Below, one piece after another: positions 9,723-21,006 of a stretch of 64,000 bases of DNA. Both the position numbers and the translations under genes were made by a program. This DNA is from Saxidomus purpurata (lineage: Eukaryota > Mollusca > Bivalvia > Venerida > Veneridae): the NCBI GenBank assembly GCA_022818135.1, contig JAFMSR010000010.1:35851982-35915981 (forward strand), read 5' to 3'. The notes under the pieces were generated by a model that did not search any database, was not told where the DNA came from, and saw only the letters and a program-made list of their open reading frames with translations. The stretch's first letter is position 1, and every line of letters starts with the position of its first letter.

Positions 9723-11191
9723 TTAAGCGATTATCCACCTGTTTTTGAGGGGGTAAGAATCACGTATGACGGTGTGTAACGCTGTTACGAACTCTAACGT
9801 TTTCCTTTCGGATACAGAAAAAACAGATAGGTATTACGTAGAAAATTAGTGAAACCATCAACCAAAAGTTAAAGTTTGAATACAAAACTATTTATCAGTT
9901 CTTTTGCCATTAAGTTCCGAGAAGTCCTTCAACATCGGCCGATTTTATATACTATGAAAACTCGCTACCTCATTTCTGCCAAATGCATTTCAAACTTTAA
10001 TATCATATACAACTGAGTAAGAAAAGATACTACAAATGCCTATACGGCATATGACTGTCCGTTTATTGTGTCTGTTCATTTAAGCAAGAACAGAAATCAC
10101 GTGCCAGATCTATGCGGGAGCAACCATTTTGCCAGAAATCGCTTGTTAAAACGGACACTACGGACTTGCAACTGTCCATCATGCTGAAAAGATACTATTG
10201 CTCCATGTGTTTAATGAGAATACGACAGCATATGTCATATTTCATAACAATCAAGCGTATTTATCAGCTTTTATAAAAAGATGAGTTTCACTAGAGTTTC
10301 AACCATTTATTGGTCATTTTAACAGGCGGTCAGTTTACCTAACTATCGTTTCTAACTTCTTGAACGCGACAAAATACTCCGCCGGTCCAGCCTCCGAGGT
10401 GCAGACCATGCAGCACCAAAGCCACTCATAAACGAAACAACCAAGTACGCCACAAAACATAATTTACGACTAACGACTACTTATGAATTAATTTTCATAA
10501 TTGATTTAAGGTATTCTGATATGCGTTAAATAAATAGTTTAATAATTTATTGCTTAATTAACCAAAATAATTTCTTAAAGAGAGTGAAAAATGTCATTTA
10601 TTAAGTGAGCGAAAAACATGTCATCTAGTGCAAAATGTATGATCCTAGCGAGCGAGCCAAAAAATGGTGTTTTTTCTCATTCAAGTGCATCAAAAAAGCA
10701 AATGATAATTTTGGTGTGACATAAGCTGGTCTATGTGCAGCGAAGCAGCGGTTCGGATTCAATCGGTGAGTCGGCATCAGACCACAGTTATTTGCCCTTG
10801 GTTGACCACAATACGGAAGCAGTTATAGGTAAAATAGTGCTTGTGTTTGATGCTGGATATTTATAATTTTTTGAATGAAAGATATAGGATAAAGGGCATT
10901 TATTGGAAGAGAAGACCTAAAATAGCATGAAAATGATAATTTTATTGAAGTTTTTATGTCAGAAAATATTACTTGACTGCTTGTTTACAGTAGTGATTTT
11001 GCATGGTTCCGACCATTTACAGAGATTATTCATACTCATGAACTTTGACCTGAAATGGTGAAAAAAAATGCCGGTCAACCTATAGTTTACTGGAGCTTAA
11101 AATGTTGCACTTGGATGATATTATTCAGAACAGGTTAGTTTTATTTGATTGGGATGTCAGAGAAATTGCCAGCTGGCATAGTGTTTATATA
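9723..11191. other. IR-1 interior, left part; no gene recognised
   Basis: AT-rich interior of IR-1. A SINE type C tail fragment (AACAGGCGGTCAGTTTACC) is visible at about 10,322-10,350. No coding region could be supported. A phrase near 10,768 (GCATCAGACCACAGTTATTT) recurs in reverse complement near 13,806. Confidence 0.5.
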
Positions 11192-11667
11192 GAAGGTCAG
11201 ATACTCCTATTGTTTTCCCCATTGACTTACATTATAACTCTAGTCAAAAGGGGACCCTGTATCATACCCACCTATAGGGTGTTGACCAATGAAATTACAT
11301 TTTTCGAACAGATTAGTCTCTTAGGCACCAGAAAATGCTGTTTTTATATGGGGTTGACCAACCCAGTTTTTTACAATTTGGCAAGGGAGACAACCACCCC
11401 ACTCAGTCAGGTGAGATTTAGGGGTCTAAACCGCATGTGTACACCTTCTATTCATATGGCGATTTCAGTGTTATTTATTATGATAACCAGTCCTAAAATA
11501 TTCATTCGCGTGCAGAAGACATTGCATTTTATTTTTTAAATGAGTTTTTTGCATTTGTAAACACAACCTTTTCTACCAATCAGGTAATGTCTCATTTAAT
11601 CTTACGGTTTTCCCTGTACTTTTTTCAGCCAATCCCTGAGCCGGACTGCAATAGGATCATTTGACCT
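11192..11667 (+). repeat. 476 bp direct repeat, copy 1 (inside IR-1)
   Basis: Nearly identical to 13,322-13,794. It begins GGTCAGATAC and ends ATTTGACC, so its own ends form a short imperfect inverted repeat (GGTCAGAT against GGTCAAAT). The junctions with flanking sequence are sharp at both copies. It contains part of an open frame beginning at 11,102, but the frame starts outside the repeat and shows no known motif. It could be a small DNA element inserted twice or the paired ends of a short LTR-like element. Confidence 0.75.
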
Positions 11668-13321
11668 AAAGACAGATCTTATTTTTTCAATAGATAAAAT
11701 CACCTCTCTTCATCATAAAACAAACGTTTCTGCACTAAAATATCGCTTTATTTTACTTTTATTGTAAGTATGCTTAAAATTATAGACCTAAATAGCACGA
11801 CGGGTTGGGTCTGATTTATAGCTTAAAACGGCTTTGAAATAGCATGAACATGAATGCCTCTTTGGCTGTCATGCCATTTCTTTTATATCAATAACTACAG
11901 AAGCAAGGATAAAAGTGCAGCAAAGTGTCTTCTACGTTTTGTGGAGCTTATTTAATCAATTCAGCATTCACTGTGCTTGAAACTGCTTATTTTCTTACCC
12001 CACCCCCTCCAAAATGAAGAAATTTTTAAGAAATTGACATTCTCCCGTGTGCTAAGCATCATATAAAATGAAAGTGCTAATAGCGTTTGAACAAAAATGA
12101 ATGATAACACTGATACTTTGCAAAAAATCGCCGTTTGAACGGCTGCTTTTCATACGCTGGAAATATCCGCCCTTAATTAGGGGTGCTTTAAGCCCAAATG
12201 ACAGCGGAAAATTCCTAAAGCTATCATTTTTAACTAGCTATTTGCATATTACTGCAGAACTGCATTTGTTTCTAATGCTTCTGTATTGTTGAGAATACTT
12301 TAATGCTACAGTTAATATAAAATATAGCCGACTTTGACTTATCACATTCAAATTATTTAACTCTAAAGGCAAAAATCGCACATATTTTGGCTGATTTTTT
12401 TAACATTTTCATTGTTATAAAATCAACACTGGCTCGAAATTAGCATTTTGATGTGTTTCTAACAACTTTCGGACATATGTCAGTGAAAAACAGCCCTCTA
12501 GCTACTTAATATTTAGGCACGAGGCGTTAAATAACGTAAAACAGCACATTTCGTAAATAAAGGGAGGTAATTTGGAACACTCTCGAGATGTTTACAGGCG
12601 AAATTGCTGTCATTATTGGCAAATCCGATGCGGTTTTACAAATACGGCATTCCATTTCAATGTTTTAAACGTCTTTTGCAGTCACCAACCTTATAAAATA
12701 GGGTTTTTATACTGATTTGTGCCAGTTACGTACTAAAAGAGCCGACACCAGTTTGCTCCTATACAAAGAAACACCCACTAGCAGGCGATATTTGCACATG
12801 TACTTATTCAGACTTCCGCTTTGCATTTTATCTTATCTAAAGTTTCATGAGAGACACAATTTTATTCACTAAATGCATATTTTAGAGACGGATTCATTGA
12901 AAATAACCTGTATTAATTTAAAAAGTACCACTGTGCCTATCTCTTTGTTCTAAATTACCCGCCCTTGTTTTGTTAGCTTCGACATGAATTTACATAAAAA
13001 GACCCTCATATCAAAAATATTAGTTATAAACTGAAAATATTTCAATGGTTTTTCATTGTAAATTTTATATAACATTATGCTCATGCATTTTCAATCGGTT
13101 GCTACTCATTTAAACTTAAATGTTATGAAATAACCCCATTTTACCACACCGGCACCTCTAATTTAGCCACAATTTCGTGAAAAAAATATGTACACCCGAT
13201 TTTCGGCATTGGAGTCCTTGCTAAAATATAGAGTTATGCAAATAAACAAGTTTCATGAGATATTTCGCATGTAAAACTTAGAAAAACAGATAAGATGTAA
13301 TTTGCTCTGAATCTATGTTTA
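11668..13321. other. IR-1 interior between direct repeats; no gene recognised
   Basis: 1.65 kb of AT-rich DNA between the two 476 bp direct repeats. No primer-binding site, polypurine tract, gag or pol motif is evident, and only short frames occur. Confidence 0.5.
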
Positions 13322-13794
13322 GGTCAGATACTCCTATTGTTTTCCCCATTGACTTACATTATAACTCTAGTCAAATGGGGACCCTGCATCATACCCACCT
13401 ATAGGGTGTTGACCAATGAAATTACATTTTTCGAACAGATTAGTCTCTTAGGCACCAGAAAATGCTGTTTTTATATGGGGTTGACCAACCCAGTTTTTTT
13501 ACAATTTGGCAAGGGAGACAACCACCCCACTCAGTCAGGTGAGATTTAGGGGTCTAAACTGCATGTGTACACCTTCTATTCATATGGCGATTTCAGTGTT
13601 ATTTATTATGATAACCAGTCCTAAAATATTCATTCGCGTGCAGAAGACATTGCATTTTATTTTTCAAATGAGTTTTTTGCATTTGTAAACACAACCTTTT
13701 CTACCAATCAGGTAATGTCTCATTTAATCTTACGGTTTTCCCTGTACTTTTTTCAGCCAATCCCTGAGCCGGACTGCAATAGGATCATTTGACC
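13322..13794 (+). repeat. 476 bp direct repeat, copy 2 (inside IR-1)
   Basis: Copy of 11,192-11,667 with very few differences: for example one A/G change in the CAAAAGGGGACCC/CAAATGGGGACCC phrase, and an extra T in the CAGTTTTTTT run that breaks the reading frame seen in copy 1. The high identity suggests recent duplication or gene conversion. Confidence 0.75.
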
Positions 13795-14109
13795 AGAACA
13801 TATAGTAAAAATAACTGTGGTCTGAGGCCAGTCATCACAGGCGGCTTCGTGTAAAATTGATGGCATGATAATCGCAATGCCAGTGGCGACACATGTCCGA
13901 TATTCTACACTGTTTAGAAAGTATGACCGGTTTTCAGAGGAAGCCTTATGCTTAAATTAAGTTAATTTTCTCCCCGAACTCGCGCATTGCCAAGTGTATG
14001 CGGTCTCAAGGGTGAAATATATAGATAAAATGCCGATATCGGCCGGTTGTGCCCATTTATGTTTTGAAGGGGATCGGAATGGCGGGGTTAGTTTAGTTTA
14101 TTTAACAAT

Positions 14110-14262
14110 TTATTTTAGCTCGATTGTTAAGAAAGCTTGCAGCTAATCGAGTCACTCTCCAGTCCGCTTCCTGAACAAACCAGTACTGGCGTCATATGAG
14201 GAGGTACGATCGTGACCCCAGTGGGGCTTGAACCCGCAACCTGCGCGGCATGTGGTTATATA
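14110..14262 (-). mobile_element. tRNA-derived SINE, minus strand (5'-truncated)
   Basis: The reverse complement carries B-box GGTTCAAGCCC (14,224-14,234), a good match to the pol III consensus. An A-box is not clear. The body ends in GATTAGCTGCAAGCTTTC and an AATAAATTG-like tail. It differs in body from types A, C and D in this window. Confidence 0.55.
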
Positions 14263-15039
14263 GTATACACTATTCTCGATTACTGTATCTGGGGTTATGA
14301 CCAGCTATCGTGTCGAATCTGGGAATTGTTGAGCTAGCTTATAGGACTCATACTGACGAGTCTGCCATTTTACATGTGCACATTAGGATAGACAAAAGAT
14401 GATTAGTTCTTCTTTTGCGAACTTTTCATTAAGAAAGTATGCTTCTTCTGACAAAAAGACTGCTCGTCAAAACTAATTGTCAAATGTACCTTTGCTATAT
14501 AATCGTTATATATCTTTTTATGTGTTGAAATAATTATAAACACAGTTATTTTGGGATTACCGTTTTTATTTGATTATCATAAACGGAATTTATAGAATCA
14601 GAAATCTGTTTAAAGGAATAATTTCATTTACTTATTCCTGGCGATGAAACATGTTCACATGTATTACAAGTTTACAACAATTCAATCGGAAAATATAATA
14701 CTTTGTACTCCTACAAGACAGACACCTCGAAAATGAAATAATGGTAAGAAGCAGGTAGCGGAACAAGTCGCGTATCTTTTCGTCAGCAATTTCCATATAT
14801 TTTCCTTTCTCTGCTGCTTATTCCGTTCTTGTAAACATGACAACATCTTAAAATAATTGAAACTCCGTGGACATTTATTGTTAATTGTAACTTTAATTCA
14901 AACATTTATCCTTTAGAACATACAATTTGTCACCTTACCATGAACTGATATCATAGGAATTTCCGATTTATGTAACAATATTCAGTATTTCGGCATGAAT
15001 AGAAAGTACAATCGCGTTGTAACGTCATGGTTTGAAAAC
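14263..15039. other. IR-1 interior, right part; no gene recognised
   Basis: AT-rich sequence with no recognised repeat family or gene. Only short open frames occur. Confidence 0.4.
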
Positions 15040-15840
15040 ATTGAAACGTCGCGTATATACATGTATCGCGGGATTTTCTGCTGATATTTTTAACAAAACA
15101 TCTACCGAGAACACATGCCTTTTTTATTTGATCATTTAAAAGAGCAAAACCTGATGCACATAATATCAAAAAATAAAAAACTTTGACCTCGCGAACAACG
15201 CGCTATACGGCAAAATCCGTAAATTTTGACGTAAAAAAATCACTACTTTTTTGGCTTCGGACTTTTTATTTTTGCAGAAATAATGGTTTTGTAATCCATC
15301 AAACACATTTAAATTGCTCCTACTGAAAAAAGGCTGTTGTCAAAATAATGTACACTTGAAAAAAGTGAAATCACCATCATTTTGTTGAAATTATGTTATA
15401 TATGCTTATGGTCCACCATCCTTTTTTCAAGGTATATACGGTACGACCTATAGAGAGACAGATACAGGTACAAGGGAATCCGGGTACCAGACCCTAGCTC
15501 TTTTACGAATAAACCCCTTGGTTCTCGTTTACATTCCTGGTGTAAAGCACCGATACACGTTAGACTACCTCTAGGTTTCTAACCAGTTCATCTCTAGATG
15601 GGTGGGAAACACTGAAATTCAGAAATTTCCAGTGCCCCGGCCACCGCACCACCCCACTGAAATTATGATAGAAAACGATCAATTTTCGTAAGAAAAACGG
15701 GTGCCACCAGGTGGCGCTTTTTACGTGAATGTTAAACCTAAATAGGACAAAAGAATTTTATTTTTCGAAAATATAGACATGGATCTTACCTGGACCAAAA
15801 TTCATACTTTTCCGTCTACTTTTTCAATTCTGGTCCTAAG
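15040..15840 (-). repeat. IR-1 right terminal inverted repeat
   Basis: Reverse-complement partner of 8,420-8,985. It is split by a SINE insertion at 15,396-15,658. Removing that insertion restores a continuous match through GAAATTATG. Confidence 0.75.
15396..15658 (-). mobile_element. SINE (type D) with 9 bp target duplication
   Basis: The insert is flanked by direct repeats GAAATTATG at 15,387-15,395 and 15,659-15,667, the hallmark of retroposition. The reverse complement shares CAGTGTTTCCCACCC, ATCTAGAGATGAACTGG and AAAAGAGCTAGGGTCTGG with the type D copy at 55,622-55,905. Its tRNA-like head has lost most of the region between the A- and B-boxes. It is absent from the opposite inverted repeat, so it is younger than IR-1. 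Confidence 0.85.
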
Positions 15841-16329
15841 GTCCGCATCTACCTTAATACAACCGATGTTGGATAAAAAGTCTAAACGAACCTTTTGGCC
15901 ATTGTGGATCATTATCATGTACAATCATTGTGAAATAACTAATTTCAAACTAACTCACCGGCGGAAATTGAGCCTGCCCTCAGAACCAGTGTAGAATATG
16001 ATCAGCTTGCACATCCGAACCGACAGGGAAAGTTCGAGCGGACCATCACTCTGTTGAGTTTTACACACATATATTATCCTTATTCCATCGAATCATTTTC
16101 ATCAAATGCATCATACATTCACATCTGCTGCCAGCTAAAATATAACAAAAGTGTTCGTTGAACAGCATTTATACAGCTGATGACAAAAAGTTTGCCTTTC
16201 GGACCAGTGTTGTTTAATACAAACCGTGCAGTCTGATCATAGTCTGCACTTTTCGTCATTCATTCAGTAAGTTGTTAGTCAACACTCCTTTCAACGATTT
16301 ATGGCACTGTCGATTTGTTTAATGGACTA
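15841..16329 (+). repeat. Paralogous module continuing the duplication family
   Basis: It resembles 6,560-7,140 and 53,040-53,512. It has AACTCACCGGCGGAAATTG, CAGTGTAGAATATGATCAGC and CTTGCACATCCG once, then ACCGTGCAGTCTGATCATAG. It is the downstream half of a module cut by the IR-1 insertion. Confidence 0.6.
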
Positions 16330-16514
16330 CAGTAAACTCCATTTATAACGAACATATTGGGACTATTGAAATGTGTTCCTTGTATCTGGAGTGTGTTCTA
16401 TCAATATAACATTTTCATATAAAATAGGGAAAGACAAAAACTCGGGCAAAGAAAATTTGTTCCTTATATCCGGAATTTCGCTATATCCGTAGTCGTTATA
16501 TACAAAGTTTACTA
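16330..16514. mobile_element. Pogo/Tigger-like MITE, copy 4 (inverted)
   Basis: A 185 bp element with CAGTAAACTCC at the left and AAGTTTACTA at the right, flanked by TA at 16,328-16,329 and 16,515-16,516. The interior runs in the opposite direction to copies 1-3 (TTATAACGAAC appears at the left side). Confidence 0.7.
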
Positions 16515-16828
16515 TATTTTGTCAATGATTGTAAAGTTGCTGCTGCACAATTTATGGGTGGAACGCGCTTTATTACAGAAGGTCTCTATGTTGATTTATT
16601 ATTTGTGCTAAAATGAGGCATTTTAAGATATATGTTGTTCTTGTTAATTGTATATATAAAAAAAGATAGTTGTCATTTTACCTTCATTGAAATGTTATCT
16701 ATGTTTGGAAAATATAATCTTCTAGATGTAGGGAGTGTCCTTGTAATTCTTTGTTTGGTGTTTTGGTTATTTATAGATACAATTTCATGCTCCTGACATT
16801 TTTCCTTCTTATTTCTTCATTTGATTTA

Positions 16829-17250
16829 ACAAGAGCTGTTTGTAAAACACGTATGCCCCCCTTTTTTGTATTATGTAAGAAACATTTTTAAAGTAAAACT
16901 CACTGTGAAATTCGTGAAAACGGCGTCTGTAGAAATTGTAGAATTAAAAATAAAATTCTAAAAGGAAAAAAACAGTCATCTCCATATATAGAACAATGTT
17001 AGAATTTAACATTGACTTTGACCTTAGTGAAAAAAGTCACCTTGACTGTTTCAGGTATGTCCTTAGGCAAAGACACTTGCTTAAAACAATTCAGAAATTA
17101 AAAAACACTATTTTTAATAAGTGACCTTGACCTCCTAAATTTTTTCTCAAAAAAATAATTGAAAAAAAAACAAAAACGATTTTTAGTAACAGTTTCAAGA
17201 TCATAGGACCAAGCGTTCTTGAGTTATCATCCGGAAACCAGTTGGTAGAC
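16829..17250 (+). mobile_element. Dispersed element fragment with ACAAGAGCTGTTTG start
   Basis: It begins ACAAGAGCTGTTTGTAAAAC with GTATGCCCCCC and then TGACCTTAGTGAAAAAAGTC and GTGACCTTGACCTCC phrases, typical of a second ACAAGAGCTGT-type repeat family. It ends around GTTGGTAGACATG. It lies after a leader phrase that elsewhere leads into a tRNA-like head (8,041, 8,203). Confidence 0.5.
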
Positions 17251-17591
17251 ATGAAAAAGAAAAAAATAATATAGAATTAACAAAACCATATGAAATCGAC
17301 CGAGTGGTGTCCCGTGCGCAATAATTAACCAATCAAAATTAAACCATTGGTTTCCGTTTATGAGAAATCAAAGTGCCGAAAGTAATGACTGCAACTGCGC
17401 TCACTACGAAGTGCTGAACATTTGAAATTCCAATGCTGGACAAGCTACTGAACAAGTAATCACAATCACAAATCACATTCCGCTTTGCACGAAAAAAGGA
17501 GATGGAAATTTTAGTGTTCGATGCGGTCGACATTTTCTTTTTGAATCAGCAATATTGTACGGCTGACCTGTAGATTATCGTTGATTTCAGT

Positions 17592-18036
17592 TGTTTACAG
17601 GCGGGCAGTTTACCTTCGTTCCTTGGAAGCACCAGTACCAGGCCCCATCCTCCGTAAGAAACTTTCTCACATTTATTTATACTAATTCATTTATTCTCGA
17701 TTGCGAAACAAAACCTTACAATTTATATTAATCGCTCTCGTGACTCATTTCAGATCAACCTCGAATAGAGAGAGAGGCAATGTATAATTATTTGTCTCTT
17801 GCCCAAAGACACTACCGACCTGGCTATTGTAGGACTCGAATCCGGGACCCTTCGATCTTGAGGCGAACGCGCTACCACTGCGCCTCGACGGCTTCACAAA
17901 AACAAACATTAGAGACACAAAAAGAGACATGGTCGGTAGGAGGGCTCGAACCTGTACCCGTTAACCCTTAATCAGTGAGAGCTGAGGTTACTGCAATTTC
18001 AATTCAACGACCTGGCCACTCGGCCACGAGAGCGGT
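17592..18036 (-). mobile_element. SINE type C interrupted by SINE type A
   Basis: The type C head lies at 17,917-18,036 (reverse complement with GGTTCGAGCCC) and its tail at 17,592-17,670 (TTTCTTACGGAGGATGG, AACTGCCCGCCTG). Between them is a different SINE in the same minus orientation at about 17,690-17,895. Its A-box AGGCGCAGTGG is at 17,875-17,885, its B-box-like GATTCGAGTCC at about 17,831-17,842, and its tail is TTGCAATCGAGAATAAA-like. This is a retroposon inside a retroposon. Confidence 0.75.
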
Positions 18037-18880
18037 CCGACTGTAGTTGCATGTATGTGCTTGAAAAGGAATAAAATACCAACCGATCATACATGGTATT
18101 TTTATAAAAGTGTTACCGCGCGCAACCAGTTTTCATCTTTCTTAAAAGTTGGTAAAATCAGAGCTACTTGTAAATTGTGCTCCTGGGACTTTAAACATAT
18201 TATATGATTGTACATTGTAGAAAATAAAACTGACAATCACTAGATATATTCACAAGTAACACGTTTTCAATGAAAAAAAGTTTTAAAAAAAAACTAATTT
18301 GTAAGCCAGTTTTGAAAATTCGATATTTTCAAATTTGACGCGGCCTTTCACAAAAGTAAAAAACGTTAGCTAACTTTTCCTCAAAATTTGTTTTTTTTAT
18401 ATATGACCATTCGTATTAGAAATGGAAATAAATTTTAAATATACAAATGTATATAGAAAGCAGTAATTCGAGAAAAACTCGATCTTAGCACAGGCGCTAC
18501 CTTAAGCAGGGAGATCCTTGCTATGTAGCGTGATTAAAGAACTTTACAATGGACCCGGGACTTTTTATATACATGTACATGAATGTAAGATGCCTTCGGC
18601 CGGATAACGTTCAGTGAAATTATCGTTATAATCTTATTTGTGCCAACTGGATAATTATATGTATTTATTCTTCCGAGAACAAAATACACATGCATATTCA
18701 TGCTGTCGAACTTTTAGTTAATAAAAAATTCGAAACACAGTGTCAGTTATTAATGAAGATGAGATGGAAGATGTCATTTATTTAAACGGATTGATGTTTT
18801 TCTTCAAAATATATCTAAGATTTGATTTGATTTGATTTGAATTAGATTTTATCAAGGTCCGGACAAGAGGATATGTGTTA
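18037..18880. other. No gene recognised; TTGAT pentamer run
   Basis: AT-rich sequence. A short (TTGAT)n run is at about 18,815-18,840. No other structure is supported. Confidence 0.4.
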
Positions 18881-18897
18881 GTTTTTTTCGTGGATGA

Positions 18898-19101
18898 GAC
18901 CCCGGCATGTCTCCTATCGAACTAAATATGCTGTTAAAATTTTGCAATTTAAATACGGTGGAAAGTGAGTATCACTTCCTGCTAGTATGCCCTATTTATA
19001 AAGATTTAAGGAAAATATATTTTAATAAACAAGTAACAGAAGAGATACCGCCGGTGACACGAAAAATATCGTCGTCATTCTTTCACATTACCAATATCTA
19101 A
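18898..19101 (+). pseudogene. LINE reverse transcriptase ORF, C-terminal remnant
   Basis: The frame contains a cysteine followed by the phrase ESEYHFLLVCPIYKDLR, the typical C-terminal tail of non-LTR retrotransposon ORF2 proteins (Cys, then E-x-E-x-HFLL-x-CP-x-Y-x-DLR). A stop codon lies immediately upstream (18,895-18,897), so no reverse transcriptase or endonuclease domain is present. Only about 65 residues remain. The frame ends inside a repeated 3' tail (see 19,038-19,580). The clade (CR1, L2 or other) cannot be told from this piece. Confidence 0.7.
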
Positions 19102-19580
19102 CTGTTTTAAGGCCAAACAAACTTAATTTAAGCTATAACTAAGAGCCTTTTTGAAAAAAAATGAACGAAGTCGAATAAGGAATAAGTATCTGGTTACTTA
19201 TTCCTTATTCAAAGGCGAATAAGTAAAAAGGAGATACCGTCGCTGACACGAAACATGTCGCCCTCATTCTTTCACATTACCAATATCTAACTGTTTTAAG
19301 GCCAAGCAAACTTAATTTAAGCTATTACTAAGAGCATTTAAAAAAAAACAAAGTCGATTAAGGAATAAGGAACTGGTTTTTTCAAAAATGTTCTTAGAAA
19401 TAGCTTAAATTAAGTTTGTTTGGCCTTAAAACAGATATTGGTAATGTGAAAGAATGACGACGATATTTTTCGTGTCGTCGGCAGTATCACTTCTGTTACT
19501 TATTCGGATTTGAATAAGAAATAAGTAACCAGTTCCTTATTCCTTATTCGAAAAAGGAATAAGGAACAAGTAACCAACTT
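19038..19580. repeat. Three copies of a LINE 3' tail, one inverted
   Basis: The sequence around the end of the LINE frame (GAGATACCG, ATTCTTTCACATTACC, AAGGCCAAACAAACTT) occurs at about 19,038-19,160. It occurs again at 19,219-19,350, and in reverse complement at about 19,385-19,495. The copies are separated by AATAAGGAATAAGTAA-type tails that are themselves inverted relative to each other, so the block folds into a hairpin. Confidence 0.8.
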
Positions 19581-20174
19581 TGTAGTCATCATTTAAGTCA
19601 TCACTTTTATTATAATGAAATGCTGTCTCAATTTTAAGAATGTTTCTTTTTATACGGAACAGTCCACAAAATACTTCTTACTATACTCTATTAATATAGT
19701 AATGTGATCCAGAATGCCGGATTTCCTCGGGTCGTGCGTCGGATCATACGAGTTTCTTTCTGAAAGACGGTTTTAACATTAATAAAGTAACTAGCGTATT
19801 ACCGGTATAGATTAGTTTCAGACATTTAATGTGATTTAGTTTTAATCGTGTTTATTATCTTTATGAAGTACATCAAAAGTTTGATATTTCAGTCATAAGA
19901 TTGCCAGTGTGATTTACCCTTTGATAATGGCTATTTGTGTGTAAGCGATAGCAAAAATAAAAGACAGCAAATTCACTACTATTTGCATTAAATGCCTTTA
20001 TCAAAAGAAAAAGCATGTAATATCTGCATAAGTAAATGTTAGATGTAAATACAGAAAAAAAAAAACGATATGAATATCCAAAACTATAATTATGCTATAA
20101 AGTAAAGAAGATATAAATTGTTTCCGCCCGTCCATTGATTCTGTGACAAACATCTGCAGTGTCTGACGTTTCCC
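19581..20174. other. No recognised feature
   Basis: AT-rich, with no open frame of note and no recognised repeat family. Confidence 0.4.
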
Positions 20175-20409
20175 TTCAGTGGTGCCGCAGTGGTAGAGTG
20201 ATAGAGTGGAAGCGCGTTAGCCTCAGGGTCAGAGGGTCCCGGGTTCGATCCGGACCAGTGCCACGGCTGTTGTGTCCCGTGGATAGAAACATATATATAA
20301 ATATATCCACATTACCTCTCTCTTCGAGCTTGATTTCGTCTGGAATGATTCACATGAGCGTTAAGTCTTAGTTGTAAGAACTTGTGTTTCGCAATCGAGA
20401 ATAAATGAA
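20175..20409 (+). mobile_element. SINE (type A), plus strand
   Basis: tRNA-like head with A-box TGCCGCAGTGG (20,183-20,193) and B-box GGTTCGATCCG (20,242-20,252). A short duplication in the head (GTGGTAGAGTGATAGAGTGG) lengthens the gap between the boxes. The body has GAGCTTGATTTCGTC and the tail GTTTCGCAATCGAGAATAAA. Other type A copies are at 45,061-45,278 (plus) and inside 17,690-17,895 (minus). Confidence 0.75.
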
Positions 20410-20910
20410 GTAGTATAAATAAATATTTTCCCTTCAGCTGTGTGTGTAGGTTACTCTACGGACTGTATTTTTAGTTTCCCAATGCCAGTAGTTGCATTTG
20501 TTGTCAAGAATTTTCACATCATATCTTAGTCGGATCAAACATTTATTAGCCCCACCTTACCCCAAAATACAGGAAGAATACAAAAGAATGAACCACTGTG
20601 GCTGAACAAAGTCGGACCTTCTGTTTTCAATAAAACCGCGCGTTTACCACACGTCTTGCGTTGCACATTACTCTGACATCAGATAAGGGTATGCATTACA
20701 TTATACTGAGCCGGCTTTCTTCGAGACTGGGGTGGTATTTTTTTAAGTACATGACATGTATGACCAAATAATTAGACTGTAATGGGAATCGACTTACCAC
20801 GGGAAAAAAATCAGAGGTAAAAGGTTTGGGTAACTGCTGAAAACACGTTGAAACCCCGTGTCCATTTGATAACACTTTTGTATAAAATGTCGCATCCATG
20901 AAGATATATG
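20410..20910. other. No recognised feature
   Basis: AT-rich sequence between SINE A and a short minisatellite. No feature is supported. Confidence 0.4.
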
Positions 20911-21006
20911 GCGTATTCTACTTACATGTGTATTTCACGTGGCATATTCTACTTATTTCACGTGGCGTATTCTACTTATTTCACGTGGCGTATTCTACTT
21001 GTTTCA
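20911..21006 (+). repeat. 23 bp minisatellite
   Basis: GGCGTATTCTACTTATTTCA-type units begin at about 20,910, 20,941, 20,964 and 20,987. The last three are spaced exactly 23 bases apart; the first interval is longer. Confidence 0.8.

Larger units (their letters stand above)
8420..15840. mobile_element. IR-1: 7.4 kb element with long terminal inverted repeats
   Basis: The left end CTTAGGACCAGAATTG (8,420) is repeated in reverse complement at the right end (15,825-15,840). The inverted similarity continues inward about 560 bases on the left (to about 8,985) and to about 15,040 on the right, interrupted there by a SINE. Shared internal phrases include GCGCCACCTGG and AAATTTACGGATTTTGCC. The related sequence near 53,010 in copy B reads straight through without it, supporting an insertion. 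A target duplication is not clear. No transposase motif is seen, so it is a non-autonomous or fold-back element. Confidence 0.75.

Noticed and set aside
11192..13794. Complete LTR retrotransposon
   Set aside because: The direct repeats lack TG...CA ends, and no primer-binding site, polypurine tract or gag/pol motif is visible between them.
17339..17533. 64-codon minus-strand frame with ATG and a hydrophobic stretch
   Set aside because: It is short and has no recognised family, neighbouring exon or transcript evidence. It sits between repeat elements, so coding potential cannot be supported.
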